Shown in pieces: positions 1-7,909 of a DNA stretch of 13,437 nucleotides. Under the pieces are notes generated by a model that was not told the DNA's origin, made no database searches, and saw only the letters and a list, made by a program, of their open reading frames with translations. Positions within the stretch are counted from its first letter, which is position 1; every line of letters starts with the position of its first letter. Source of the DNA: JBBKWH01 sp041165345 (GTDB taxonomy: Bacteria; Pseudomonadota; Gammaproteobacteria; Pseudomonadales; Moraxellaceae). The DNA lies in the NCBI GenBank assembly GCA_041165345.1, contig JBEANQ010000055.1:1-13437 (forward strand), given 5' to 3'. The position numbers were made by a program, and so were the translations under genes.

Positions 1-738
1 CGCGGATCACCAGAGCCGCAACCGACCCCACGTCTACGGGCAAACCGTCCTGTTCTGACTGCGCGTTTGGCGCAAGGCGTGGTGGATGTTCGGCAGGCCC
101 AGCGGTTGCGTGCGCAAGTGTTTGGCACAGAGTTTGGGATTCACTTTACCCATGGTCTCGATGATGACCGATTAGATGCGTATTGTGCGCATTTATTGGT
201 ACATGATGGGGATCGTTTAATTGCGACCACCCGTTTATTAGATCGTGCCAGAGCGCGAATTGCGGGTGGTTTTTATAGTGCCCAAGAGTTTGACATTGCC
301 CCGCTGTTGGCCAGTGCGCCGCATGGGGTGATGGAAATTGGCCGAACCTGCGTGCATCCAGAGTATCGTTCAGCAGCGGCCATTAACGCCCTGTGGCAAG
401 GCATTGGCATGGTCGCCGCTGAGTGGCGTAGTGAAGTGTTAATGGGCTGTGCATCAATTGCGGTCGGGTCTGGCGATTGTCAGGGCTGGTTGGATCGTCT
501 GCCTGCGCATCAGCGTTTGGCGCAACCGGTTCGTCCATTGCGTCGTTTGCCACCAGCGGTGTTTGCGCATGACCCAATGATTCCACCACTGCTCAAAGCC
601 TATGTGCGTATGAATGCGCAATTGGGGGCACAGGCTTGTTTTGACCCTATTTTTCATTGTGCTGATGTGTTGGTGTGGATGCCATTGGCACACATGGACG
701 CCCGCTATTTAGAGCGATTTGGTCAACAAGAAGGCTAA
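1..738 (+). CDS. olsB: OlsB-like ornithine N-acyltransferase (5' end outside window)
   Basis: This is probably the acyl-ACP-dependent N-acyltransferase that adds a 3-hydroxyacyl chain to ornithine, the first step of ornithine-lipid synthesis, at the cytoplasmic side of the inner membrane. The frame is open from base 1 and reads smoothly (RPVLTARLAQGVVDVRQAQRLR) into the typical OlsB/GNAT N-terminal region, so the TTG at 67 is not the true start and the gene is cut by the window edge. Family-like blocks are AQRLRAQVF near 97-123, DRLDAYCAHLLV near 166-204, GGFYSAQEFD near 265-294 and MEIGRTCVHPEYRS near 331-372. The next gene, about 106 bases downstream, is an OlsA-like acyltransferase, which supports the pathway call. 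The alternative is a related GNAT/haemolysin-like acyltransferase with another amine acceptor. Family assignment is fairly sure; the substrate is inferred. Confidence 0.78.
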   Translation, partial: RGSPEPQPTPRLRANRPVLTARLAQGVVDVRQAQRLRAQVFGTEFGIHFTHGLDDDRLDAYCAHLLVHDGDRLIATTRLLDRARARIAGGFYSAQEFDIAPLLASAPHGVMEIGRTCVHPEYRSAAAINALWQGIGMVAAEWRSEVLMGCASIAVGSGDCQGWLDRLPAHQRLAQPVRPLRRLPPAVFAHDPMIPPLLKAYVRMNAQLGAQACFDPIFHCADVLVWMPLAHMDARYLERFGQQEG

Positions 739-844
739 ATAGCGATTAAATGGAAGCCACTGCCGACCAGAGGGTCTGACGAGACTGCTGTAGTGAGAGG
801 CGCTTGGGTATACTCAAATCAAAGACTGATCAGGGACATTGACT

Positions 845-1666
845 ATGAGTGCCATGCAACCATCGTTTTCTCGGGCAAATTTGGGTCGCCATGTCAGCCG
901 TCAGGTACGGCAAGTGATGCGCGCCAGTGGCATGTTATTGACCATTGGTGAGGGCTTTGTGCTGGCTGCTCGGCATGGTGCGCTGACTCAGCCCAACCAA
1001 CCTGAACACACCCGTTTGATCCGGTACTTTTGTCGCCGCATGTGTAAAGTGCTGGGCGTGACGGTACAGGTGCATGGCGACATGCCGGTAGAACACGCCC
1101 TGTGGGTGAGCAATCATGTGTCATGGATTGATATTCCGGTCATTGGTTCGGTGACACGGGTGTTTTTTCTGTCTAAAGCTGAAGTAGCCGATTGGCCGTT
1201 AATGGGACGCCTTGCGCAAGCAGGTGGCACGTTGTTTATTCGTCGTGGGTCAGGCGACTCCGACAGTGTGCGTGGGCAAATTGCCACGTTTTTAAAACAA
1301 AAACTCCCCGTATTGTTTTTCCCTGAAGCCACCACCACAGATGGCAAGCAAGTCCGTCGTTTGCATGGTCGCTTACTGGCCGCTGCACTTGAAACCGGCA
1401 CACCGATTCAGCCGGTTTTGTTGTGCTACGCCAACCAAGCTAAGCAACTGGATGAGGTCATTCCCTTTGTGGGAGATGTGAGCTTTCCAGATCACTTGCA
1501 GCAAGTGTTGGCACATGACCGCGTCGTGGCGCATGTGGTGGCGTTACCGGCCATCGACCCTGTGGGACATGATATTCATAGTTTGACCGACTTGTTACAG
1601 GCCGAAATGCGGGCGGGATTGGCGCTGTTACAAGGGCGTGTCTTGCATCCGATTGTGGTGTCATAA
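845..1666 (+). CDS. olsA: PlsC-family 1-acylglycerol/lyso-ornithine-lipid acyltransferase (OlsA-like)
   Basis: The protein has 273 residues and is a PlsC-type membrane-associated O-acyltransferase. It shows the catalytic HX4D motif in NHVSWID (H91, D96), the second block LFIRRGS and the third block FFPEATTTDG, where most relatives have PEGT. In this family the enzyme moves an acyl chain from acyl-ACP to a lyso-lipid: lysophosphatidic acid for PlsC, lyso-ornithine lipid for OlsA. The OlsB-like neighbour upstream favours the OlsA role, but that is inference. I chose ATG 845 rather than the in-frame TTG 839 because AGGGA (832-836) sits eight bases before it. A TATACT at 809-814 could be a -10 box, but no good -35 accompanies it, so the gene may have its own promoter or be read with olsB. 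Confidence 0.8.
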   Translation: MSAMQPSFSRANLGRHVSRQVRQVMRASGMLLTIGEGFVLAARHGALTQPNQPEHTRLIRYFCRRMCKVLGVTVQVHGDMPVEHALWVSNHVSWIDIPVIGSVTRVFFLSKAEVADWPLMGRLAQAGGTLFIRRGSGDSDSVRGQIATFLKQKLPVLFFPEATTTDGKQVRRLHGRLLAAALETGTPIQPVLLCYANQAKQLDEVIPFVGDVSFPDHLQQVLAHDRVVAHVVALPAIDPVGHDIHSLTDLLQAEMRAGLALLQGRVLHPIVVS

Positions 1667-1730
1667 GCGCTCAAGGTCTAGTGTGCGAGTTCTCAAGGTG
1701 GATTCGCGAGATTATTGTCGGTGTTTAACA

Positions 1731-1751
1731 GCAGATCAGTCCGTGATCTGC
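1731..1751. repeat. Perfect 8-bp inverted repeat between olsA-like and phosphoesterase genes
   Basis: GCAGATCA (1731-1738) and TGATCTGC (1744-1751) are exact reverse complements around a five-base loop. No T-run follows on either strand, so it is not a standard intrinsic terminator. It could be an operator or an RNA stem-loop in the roughly 200-base gap. No function can be assigned. Confidence 0.4.
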
Positions 1752-1870
1752 AAGCAAGGCGCAGTGGCTGGAGGATTCGTTCTATAGTCGGCAGGCAGTC
1801 GGTGATTTGATGGCATGTGCAAGATTACGCATGAGGGTCGCCGGTTGGTCTTTTATTATTGAGCGCCGCC

Positions 1871-2887
1871 ATGTCTGTCATCTCTTGGGTCGATCTATGT
1901 TTTTCGGTGACCTATGCAATAGGTATCCTGCTGGTGTTTGGCTTGGCTGCATGGCGCACCTTACTGTCAAAAGCGGCCTATCGTCGCAAAGCCTTCGCGC
2001 AAATGCTGGTGTACTACGGCTTGGGGCTGTTTTGGCTGCTGATCCCGTTTACCTTATGGCAATGGTGGATCGGTCTGCGGTCGACCCCCGCCATGCTACT
2101 GTTGGTCGCGTTTAGCCTATTGATGTTGTACAGCCGGTTTATTGAACCCAACCGTTTGGTGACTCGTCATCAACGGATTGTGTTAGACCCCGAGCGACCC
2201 TTGGCGACCCCGTTGCGGGTGGTGTTGTTGGCTGATATTCATGTGGGGCTGTTTTCGGGTGGCAAGCGCCAATTGCGCCGCATCGTTCAACAGGTCAATG
2301 CCTTAAACGCTGATTGTGTGGTGGTGGCGGGGGATTGGACCTATGAGGCGGGTGATGACCTGCTGTCGTGGCTGGCTCCGTTGGGGCATTTAAACGGTCC
2401 GGTGTATTCAGTGGCGGGCAATCATGATGAAGAGCTACCCGGCCCGCCGATTCAACACGAATTACATCAAGCCTTGTTGGCCCTTAATATCGAGCCGATT
2501 GAAGGGCGCGTGGTCACGACGCATCCATCCGTTTATTTGTATGGCACGGGTGATCTCTGGGCAGGTAAGGCCGATTTAACGGCGCTGCGGTTTTTTCCAC
2601 AAGACAAGCCGTGGATCGTGGTGGCGCATAATCCCGATACGGTGGATCATATTCCCAGCGGTTTAAGCCATCGGCCGCTCATGTTGTCTGGCCATACCCA
2701 CGGCGGGCAAGTGAATGTGCCGTGGCTGACCGCATGGGCGCTCAAAAAAGAATCTCAATATGGTTTTCAGGTGGGGTTATATGACATGCCCAACGCACAA
2801 GTGTACGTGACCGCCGGAACCGGTATGGTGGCTGCGCCGTTGCGGTTTTTGATGCCACCCAGTATTGACCTGTTAGAGCTGGTTTAG
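1871..2887 (+). CDS. Membrane-anchored calcineurin-like metallophosphoesterase (YkuE/YaeI type)
   Basis: A 338-residue protein with about three hydrophobic segments in the first 90 residues (roughly 5-28, 44-68, 72-88) followed by a complete calcineurin-like metal-dependent phosphoesterase domain. The metal-site motifs appear in order: DIH (D122, H124), GDW (D155), GNHD (N184, H185, D186), HNPD, and GHTHGG (H275, H277). GDW where many relatives have GDL/GDF is a harmless variant. Related YaeI/YkuE/LpxH-like enzymes hydrolyse phosphodiester or pyrophosphate bonds, some of them in lipid head groups; the substrate here is unknown. An in-frame TTG at 1859 would add four residues, but ATG 1871 is preferred; neither has a strong ribosome site. 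It is isolated on both sides by gaps and is probably its own unit. Confidence 0.85.
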   Translation: MSVISWVDLCFSVTYAIGILLVFGLAAWRTLLSKAAYRRKAFAQMLVYYGLGLFWLLIPFTLWQWWIGLRSTPAMLLLVAFSLLMLYSRFIEPNRLVTRHQRIVLDPERPLATPLRVVLLADIHVGLFSGGKRQLRRIVQQVNALNADCVVVAGDWTYEAGDDLLSWLAPLGHLNGPVYSVAGNHDEELPGPPIQHELHQALLALNIEPIEGRVVTTHPSVYLYGTGDLWAGKADLTALRFFPQDKPWIVVAHNPDTVDHIPSGLSHRPLMLSGHTHGGQVNVPWLTAWALKKESQYGFQVGLYDMPNAQVYVTAGTGMVAAPLRFLMPPSIDLLELV

Positions 2888-2932
2888 CGACAGCGGCTGC
2901 TGTGGATTGTTAGGCGAATGGTCATGCAATTC

Positions 2933-2941
2933 TGCTAGCAT
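2933..2941 (+). promoter_or_regulatory. Candidate extended -10 promoter for fabI
   Basis: TGCTAGCAT fits an extended -10 element (TGn followed by a hexamer matching TATAAT at four of six positions) 32 bases before the fabI ATG. No well-spaced -35 is visible (TTGTTA at 2907-2912 is 23 bases away), so this is tentative. Confidence 0.28.
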
Positions 2942-2973
2942 CGGGACACTTTTTTTTGTCTGAGACGTGTCCC

Positions 2974-3768
2974 ATGCTGCTGCAAGGCAAACGCTTTCTG
3001 ATCGCTGGTATCGCCAGCAAACTCTCTATTGCTTATGGCATCGCACAGGCATTGCACCGTGAAGGTGCAGAATTAGCCTTTACTTACCCCAACGACAAAC
3101 TGAAAAAACGGGTCGATGATTTTGCCGCTCAGTTTGGCTCAAGCCTTGTGTTTGCTTGTGATGTGGCCGATGACGCGCAAATTGAACAAACCTTTATTGA
3201 TTTAGCCCAGCATTGGGATGGCCTTGATGGGGTGATTCATTCGATTGGCTTTGCCCCTGCCGACCAACTCGACGGCGATTTTACCGACGTGACCACCCGT
3301 GAAGGGTTTCGGATCGCCCATGACATTAGCGCCTATAGTTTTGTGGCGATGGCGCGGGCGGCACGACCATTACTTGTGGCACGGCAAGGCTGTTTGTTGA
3401 CCCTGACCTATCAGGGCAGTGAGTGGGTGTTGCCCAACTACAATGTCATGGGTTTGGCCAAGGCCAGCTTAGAGGCCGGCGTGCGTTACCTTGCTACCAG
3501 CATGGGCGCACAAGGGATTCGGGTAAATGGGATTTCGGCGGGGCCGATTCGCACCCTTGCCGCCAGTGGCATTAAAAGCTTTCGGCGCATGTTGGATGTC
3601 AACGCCCAGATTTCGCCGTTACAACGCAACATCACCATTGAAGAAGTGGGCAATGCAGCGGTGTTTTTGTGTTCGCCGTGGGCGTCGGGTGTGACTGGTG
3701 AAATTTTATATGTCGATGGCGGTTTCAATACCGTCGCGATGAGTGAACGGATGATGCAAGAATCTTGA
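2974..3768 (+). CDS. fabI: NADH-dependent enoyl-[acyl-carrier-protein] reductase FabI
   Basis: FabI performs the last reduction of each type II fatty-acid elongation cycle, turning trans-2-enoyl-ACP into acyl-ACP in the cytoplasm, and is the target of triclosan-type inhibitors. This 264-residue protein has the usual length. The N-terminal nucleotide-binding segment is GIASKLSIAYGIA; the catalytic residues fall at Y146, Y156 and K163, the same numbers as in E. coli FabI, within LTYQGSE and NYNVMGLAKAS. The Rossmann-fold C-terminal block ITGEILYVDGG-like (VTGEILYVDGG here) is intact. ATG 2974 is chosen because LLQGKRFLIAG is the normal family N-terminus; the TTG at 2956 would add only six residues. 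GAGACG at 2962-2967 is a weak ribosome site. The wording of the sequence is very close to Acinetobacter-group FabI. Confidence 0.95.
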   Translation: MLLQGKRFLIAGIASKLSIAYGIAQALHREGAELAFTYPNDKLKKRVDDFAAQFGSSLVFACDVADDAQIEQTFIDLAQHWDGLDGVIHSIGFAPADQLDGDFTDVTTREGFRIAHDISAYSFVAMARAARPLLVARQGCLLTLTYQGSEWVLPNYNVMGLAKASLEAGVRYLATSMGAQGIRVNGISAGPIRTLAASGIKSFRRMLDVNAQISPLQRNITIEEVGNAAVFLCSPWASGVTGEILYVDGGFNTVAMSERMMQES

Positions 3769-3773
3769 TTAAG

Positions 3774-3785
3774 CACACACACACA
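3774..3785. repeat. (CA)6 dinucleotide run
   Basis: Six uninterrupted CA units lie just after the fabI stop and before the next gene. It is a possible slippage site, but it is outside the likely coding start, so any effect would be on spacing only. Confidence 0.5.
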
Positions 3786-3820
3786 GGGTGTGGGCGGGTC
3801 ATGTGGCTGAGTACGGCGGC

Positions 3821-4504
3821 ATGATTCGTCGGTTACCGCGTTGGATTTTATACGGCAGTGTGTTGCTGGCCTTTAGTGCGGGCTGCGTCAATTGCATTGC
3901 CTTGTTGGGCTTTGCCAATACGGCGGTGTCGCATGTGACGGGGACGGTTAGCAATACTGCCAGCGCGTTGGTACGCCATAATGTGCCGGTTTTTTCGTTG
4001 GGCTTTGGTATTGTGGCGGCGTTTTTGGTCGGTGCGATGCTCAGTGGTGTGATTGTTAAAAACGAAGCCCTGCGTTTGGGGCGGCATTATGGGTTGGCAT
4101 TATTGCTAGAGTCGCTTTTATTGTTTGCGGCGACGTGGTTTTTTATGCGTCAGCATGTGGCCGGTGAGCTGTTGGCATCGGCGGCGTGTGGTCTACAAAA
4201 TGCCATGATTGCCACCTATAGCGGCTCGGTGATTCGCACCACACACCTGACCGGTATTTTGTCTGACATTGGCTCGGCTTTGGGCAGTCGCTTGGCTGGC
4301 CGAGCGGTGCAGTGGATGTCTTTTCGGTTGCAGGTCTCGATTCTGTTGGCGTTTTTTGTGGGTGGGGTGGTCGGGGCTGCGCTGTTTTTGCATGTCGGCT
4401 CTTTGGCGTTATTGTTGCCTGCAACAGTGGTGCTGTTGGCAGCGCTAGGTTACGCCGCCGTTGAACTATGGGGTGGTCATGATACCCATGAGCTTCGTGA
4501 ATAA
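3821..4504 (+). CDS. DUF1275 (YoaK-type) integral membrane protein
   Basis: A 227-residue, strongly hydrophobic protein with about six membrane segments. It carries the DUF1275 hallmarks: AGCVNCIALLGF near the start, SHVTGTVSN, then LQNAMIATYSGSVIRTTHLTG followed by a DIGSALG motif. The biochemical role of DUF1275 proteins is not established; they sit in the inner membrane and are widespread. ATG 3821 is used because MIRRLPRWILYGS gives a normal positively charged start before the first membrane segment; a GTG at 3788 would add eleven residues. It follows fabI by about 50 bases and may be cotranscribed. It ends 14 bases from the convergent outer membrane lipoprotein gene. Confidence 0.88.
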   Translation: MIRRLPRWILYGSVLLAFSAGCVNCIALLGFANTAVSHVTGTVSNTASALVRHNVPVFSLGFGIVAAFLVGAMLSGVIVKNEALRLGRHYGLALLLESLLLFAATWFFMRQHVAGELLASAACGLQNAMIATYSGSVIRTTHLTGILSDIGSALGSRLAGRAVQWMSFRLQVSILLAFFVGGVVGAALFLHVGSLALLLPATVVLLAALGYAAVELWGGHDTHELRE

Positions 4505-4518
4505 GTGCGATTTCATGC

Positions 4519-5922
4519 TTATAGTCCACCGCCAAGTGCTTGGTATAGAGTGACCCGTTGGTTGAGTTGATCACGCGCAAGCTGGGCGAGGGTATTTTCA
4601 GCTTGGCGGCGTGACTCTTCGGCATCCAGCACGGTTTTGAGTGCCACAGCACCATGTTGATATTGCACACGGGACAGGCGCTCGCTGGTTTGGGCGGCGC
4701 GTAGGGTGTCCTGTTGGGCTGTGACTTGCTCGGCCAGTTGTTGTGTATTGGACAGGGCGTTATCAACATCAGCTAATGCGCTGTATAAGGTCTGCCGAAA
4801 ATTGACCACGGCTTGTTGATATTGAACATCGCCAATGGCGATATCTCGCTGCATCGCTGCTTGATTTAAAAACGGCAGTGACACGCCAGCCCCCAAGGCC
4901 AACACAGGGTTTTTTAGAATATCGCTTAAGGTGCTGCTACTGGTACCCAACGAACCAGTCAAGCTGATGGAAGGATAGTAACTGGCTTGGGTGGCGTCGC
5001 GCGTGGCCAAGACTTTGCGCAGGCGTAATTCACTGGCGCGCAGGTCAGGCCGACGCGCCAACAGTGTAGCGGGTGCGCCTGCATGGATGGGCGCTAAGGT
5101 CAGCGTGGGCAGGCGCTCTGGAAGGTTAGTCAGTGTGTGTGGTGCTTGATCAAACACAATGGCAAGGGCATTTTGGGCTTCGACTCGTTGTTGGGTCAGT
5201 TGCGCCAGTGTGCTGCGTTGGCTGGCCACGGCTTGTTCGGCTTGCGCCACCTCTAAGCCAGAGACCGCACCGTTTTGGTGTTGAATGCTCACCAAGTCAC
5301 GCAGTTTTTGGCTGTGTTGTAGGCTCAGGTTGCCGCTCTCAATGCGTTGGTTTAAATAAGCAATCTGCCAATATGCACTGCTGACCGTCCCGATTAAGCT
5401 CAGTGCTGCGGCTTGGCGGTCTTGTTCGGTGGCTTGTGCTTCCCATTGTGCGGCGTCGGTTTGGCGCGCCAGTTTGCCAAATAAATCGAGTTGATAACTG
5501 ACCGAGGCATTCAGCGATTGGCTGCGCTGCGTGCCTGATTCGCCCAGAATGCGGCTTTGGTTGACATTGGCCGACGCAGAAAACTGTGGCAACTGTGCGC
5601 TGGCGCTGAGTCCGGCTTGCAAACGTGCCTGTTGAACCCGTAAAGCCGCCACCGTCAAATTGTTGTTTTTGGCCAGTGCATCGTCAATCAGTTGGGTCAG
5701 GCGTGGGTCGCCCAATTGTGTCCACCAGCGATCGGCGATCACAGGGCTGGCTGTGTTTGGGTCTGGCTGGGTTGCTGTGGCATGGGGCAGAGTGCTGGGC
5801 ATGTTGACGACCGGCACACTGTAGGGCGTCCGAACATGGGCGGCGCATCCGCCAAGGAGTAGCAGGATCAACACGCTGCACAAGGGAGCAGTCTGGCGTA
5901 TGCGTCGGGTAGAAGGGGTCAT
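4519..5922 (-). CDS. NodT/OprM-family outer membrane efflux lipoprotein (TolC-like, OpmQ-like)
   Basis: This 467-residue protein is the outer membrane channel of the exporter encoded beside it. The N-terminus is a lipoprotein signal: basic MTPSTRRIRQ, a hydrophobic run, and lipobox LGGC with the lipidated cysteine at 26, followed by Ala, compatible with outer membrane sorting. Two long heptad-rich OEP repeats follow; blocks such as DRWWTQLGDPRLTQLIDDAL, SYQLDLFGKLARQTDAA, LLARRPDLRASELRLR and YPSISLTGSLG are typical of the NodT/OprM group. An in-frame earlier start at 6003 would run into macB and delay the signal, so ATG 5922 is used; AAGGA lies just upstream of it on the coding strand. It begins 16 bases after the macB stop and is the last gene of the operon. 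Confidence 0.92.
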   Translation of the reverse strand: MTPSTRRIRQTAPLCSVLILLLLGGCAAHVRTPYSVPVVNMPSTLPHATATQPDPNTASPVIADRWWTQLGDPRLTQLIDDALAKNNNLTVAALRVQQARLQAGLSASAQLPQFSASANVNQSRILGESGTQRSQSLNASVSYQLDLFGKLARQTDAAQWEAQATEQDRQAAALSLIGTVSSAYWQIAYLNQRIESGNLSLQHSQKLRDLVSIQHQNGAVSGLEVAQAEQAVASQRSTLAQLTQQRVEAQNALAIVFDQAPHTLTNLPERLPTLTLAPIHAGAPATLLARRPDLRASELRLRKVLATRDATQASYYPSISLTGSLGTSSSTLSDILKNPVLALGAGVSLPFLNQAAMQRDIAIGDVQYQQAVVNFRQTLYSALADVDNALSNTQQLAEQVTAQQDTLRAAQTSERLSRVQYQHGAVALKTVLDAEESRRQAENTLAQLARDQLNQRVTLYQALGGGL

Positions 5923-5938
5923 CCACAGTGTCCTTAAG

Positions 5939-7906
5939 TTATTCACGCGATAACGCGGTGACAGGGTCGAGTTTGGCGGCATTACGGGCGGGCAAAAAGC
6001 CAAACAACACGCCGATTAAAGTCGAGCAGACAAACGCCGCAATGATCGAGGTGCTGGAATACACCATCTGAAAATTGCCACTGGCCACGCTGCTAAACAG
6101 TTGACCTATCAACAACGCTAAACCAATGCCCAGCCCGCCGCCCAACAGGCAGACCAGCACGGCTTCAATTAAAAACTGTTGCAAAATATCGCTTTGCCGC
6201 GCACCAACCGCCATACGCACGCCAATTTCTTGGGTGCGTTCAGTCACCGACACCAACATGATATTCATCACGCCAATCCCACCCACAATCAACGAGATCA
6301 CGGCAATGGCGGACACCAACAGGGTCATGGTGGCCGTGGTGCTTTGAATGGTTTGGCGGATCGAGTCGCTGTTTTGGGTAAAGGTGTCTTCTGCGCCGTG
6401 TCGTTGGTTGAGCAATTGGGTCATGGCGGTTTCGGCAATGCTGCTACTGCTATTGTCTTTAATCCGCACCACGATGCTGCGCAAATAGCGTTGCCCAAGC
6501 AGGCGATCCATCACGGTGGTATACGGCAAATAAATGTTCAGGCTGTCTGACGGGCCAAAGGCGCTCTCACTAGGTTTGAGCACACCAATAATGCGACTTG
6601 GCACAGCGCCAATCATGATGACTTGGCCGAGCGGGTCGGTGTGGCTGTCGGCAAATAGGGATTTTTGGGTGTTGGCATCAATCACCACATTTTGGGCGCG
6701 CTGATGCACATCTGTGGCATCAAACAGTTGGCCTTGTGCCAGTGTCAGCCCTTTGACCCGAAAAAAACTATCACCCACACCATTGATGGTCGCAGAGGCG
6801 TCAATATTCCGAAAACGCAAGGTGGCATTGCTATTGACGGTGGGGCTGACGCTATCGACATACGGCTGTTGTGCCAGTGCGTCGGCGTCATCGGCGCGGA
6901 GGGTTTGCACCTTACCACTGCGGGTGTCGCCAAAATCTTTGCCCGAATAAATGGTCACGGTGTTGGTGCCAAGGCCACTGATATTTTTTAAAATTTGTTG
7001 TTGTGATCCATTGCCCAGCGCCACCACAGACACCACGGATGCAATCCCAATAATAATGCCCAGCATGGTTAAAAACGTGCGCAGTCGATGCGAGGCCATC
7101 GCCAAGACCGCCATGCGAAAGGCTTCACCCAGACGGTCGAGCAGGGCAGACCACGCCGCTTGCGGGGTATGGGTTGCACGGCTGACGGGCAAGGCGGCAG
7201 GCAAAGTGACCGGCGGTGGCGTATTGGGACGGTCGCTGATCACCTCGCCATCACTGAGTTCGATAATACGGCTGGCGTTTTGCGCCACCAGCGGGTCATG
7301 CGTCACCAAAATGACCGTATGGCCGTCGCGGTGCAGTTCGCGCAGGATGTTCATGACCTCATGGCCGCTTTGTTTGTCTAATGCACCGGTGGGTTCGTCG
7401 GCCAAAATGACCTCACCACCGTTGATCAAGGCACGCGCAATACTGACCCGTTGCTGTTGCCCGCCCGACAATTGACTGGGCTTATTGACCAATCTCTGCC
7501 CCAGCCCCAAACGGGTGAGCAATTGAATGGCACGCTGCCGCCGATGCTCGGTGGATGCGCCTGCATAAATGGCCGGAACTTCAACATTGCCCACCGCCGA
7601 CAAGTCGCCCAGCAAATGATAACGCTGAAAAATAAAGCCAAAGTATTCGCGGCGCAGGCGAGCAAGTTGGTCGGGTTCGAGCGTGCTCGTGTGTTGGCCT
7701 GCGACGGTATACGTGCCGCGTGTGGGGCGATCTAAACAGCCCAAGATATTCATCAAGGTCGACTTGCCCGAGCCGGACTGGCCAATAATCGCGACCAACT
7801 CACCGGCATGAATCGACAGGTTAATGTGTTTAAGCACTTGTACCACGCCATCGCCCGCAGGAAATTCGCGCACCAAGTCATGAACATGTAGCAGGGGCTG
7901 GCTCAT
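5939..7906 (-). CDS. macB: MacB-type ABC transporter, fused ATPase and permease
   Basis: The protein has 655 residues, the usual MacB length, and powers export by a mechanotransmission-type tripartite pump that moves macrolides, peptides, toxins or siderophores from the periplasm. The N-terminal ATPase has Walker A GQSGSGKST (K48), Q-loop FQRYHLL (Q94), signature LSGGQQQR (147-153), Walker B VILADEPTGALD (D170, E171) and H-loop THD (H203). After a linker the permease part begins with a membrane segment near 275-295 (LTMLGIIIGIASVVSVVALG), a large periplasmic domain, and three C-terminal membrane segments including GGIGVMNIMLVSVTERTQEIGVRMAVGA. No residue is missing. Its ATG lies three bases after the macA stop, implying translational coupling. 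The same architecture occurs in Pseudomonas PvdT, so the substrate is open. Confidence 0.95.
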   Translation of the reverse strand: MSQPLLHVHDLVREFPAGDGVVQVLKHINLSIHAGELVAIIGQSGSGKSTLMNILGCLDRPTRGTYTVAGQHTSTLEPDQLARLRREYFGFIFQRYHLLGDLSAVGNVEVPAIYAGASTEHRRQRAIQLLTRLGLGQRLVNKPSQLSGGQQQRVSIARALINGGEVILADEPTGALDKQSGHEVMNILRELHRDGHTVILVTHDPLVAQNASRIIELSDGEVISDRPNTPPPVTLPAALPVSRATHTPQAAWSALLDRLGEAFRMAVLAMASHRLRTFLTMLGIIIGIASVVSVVALGNGSQQQILKNISGLGTNTVTIYSGKDFGDTRSGKVQTLRADDADALAQQPYVDSVSPTVNSNATLRFRNIDASATINGVGDSFFRVKGLTLAQGQLFDATDVHQRAQNVVIDANTQKSLFADSHTDPLGQVIMIGAVPSRIIGVLKPSESAFGPSDSLNIYLPYTTVMDRLLGQRYLRSIVVRIKDNSSSSIAETAMTQLLNQRHGAEDTFTQNSDSIRQTIQSTTATMTLLVSAIAVISLIVGGIGVMNIMLVSVTERTQEIGVRMAVGARQSDILQQFLIEAVLVCLLGGGLGIGLALLIGQLFSSVASGNFQMVYSSTSIIAAFVCSTLIGVLFGFLPARNAAKLDPVTALSRE

Positions 7907-7909
7907 GGC

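Noticed and set aside
1807..2115. 102-codon frame starting before the phosphoesterase gene
   Set aside because: It overlaps the phosphoesterase in another frame and shows no coherent protein features; the phosphoesterase motifs are decisive.
2909..2915. GTTAGGC, identical to an attC R' core, upstream of fabI
   Set aside because: No R'' core, paired arms or cassette structure around it; it lies in an ordinary chromosomal gap and is a chance match.
4501..4522. ATAAG/CTTAT repeat between the convergent genes as a bidirectional terminator
   Set aside because: Only five pairs around a 12-base loop, with no GC-rich stem or T-run; too weak to call.
4143..4769. 208-codon open frame on the minus strand across the DUF1275 gene and the end of the lipoprotein gene
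   Set aside because: It is antisense to two well-supported genes, has no family motif or ribosome site, and its composition is a by-product of the coding strand.
6951..7475. 174-codon plus-strand frame opposite macB
   Set aside because: Antisense shadow of the conserved MacB ATPase-permease region; Walker and signature motifs lie on the other strand.
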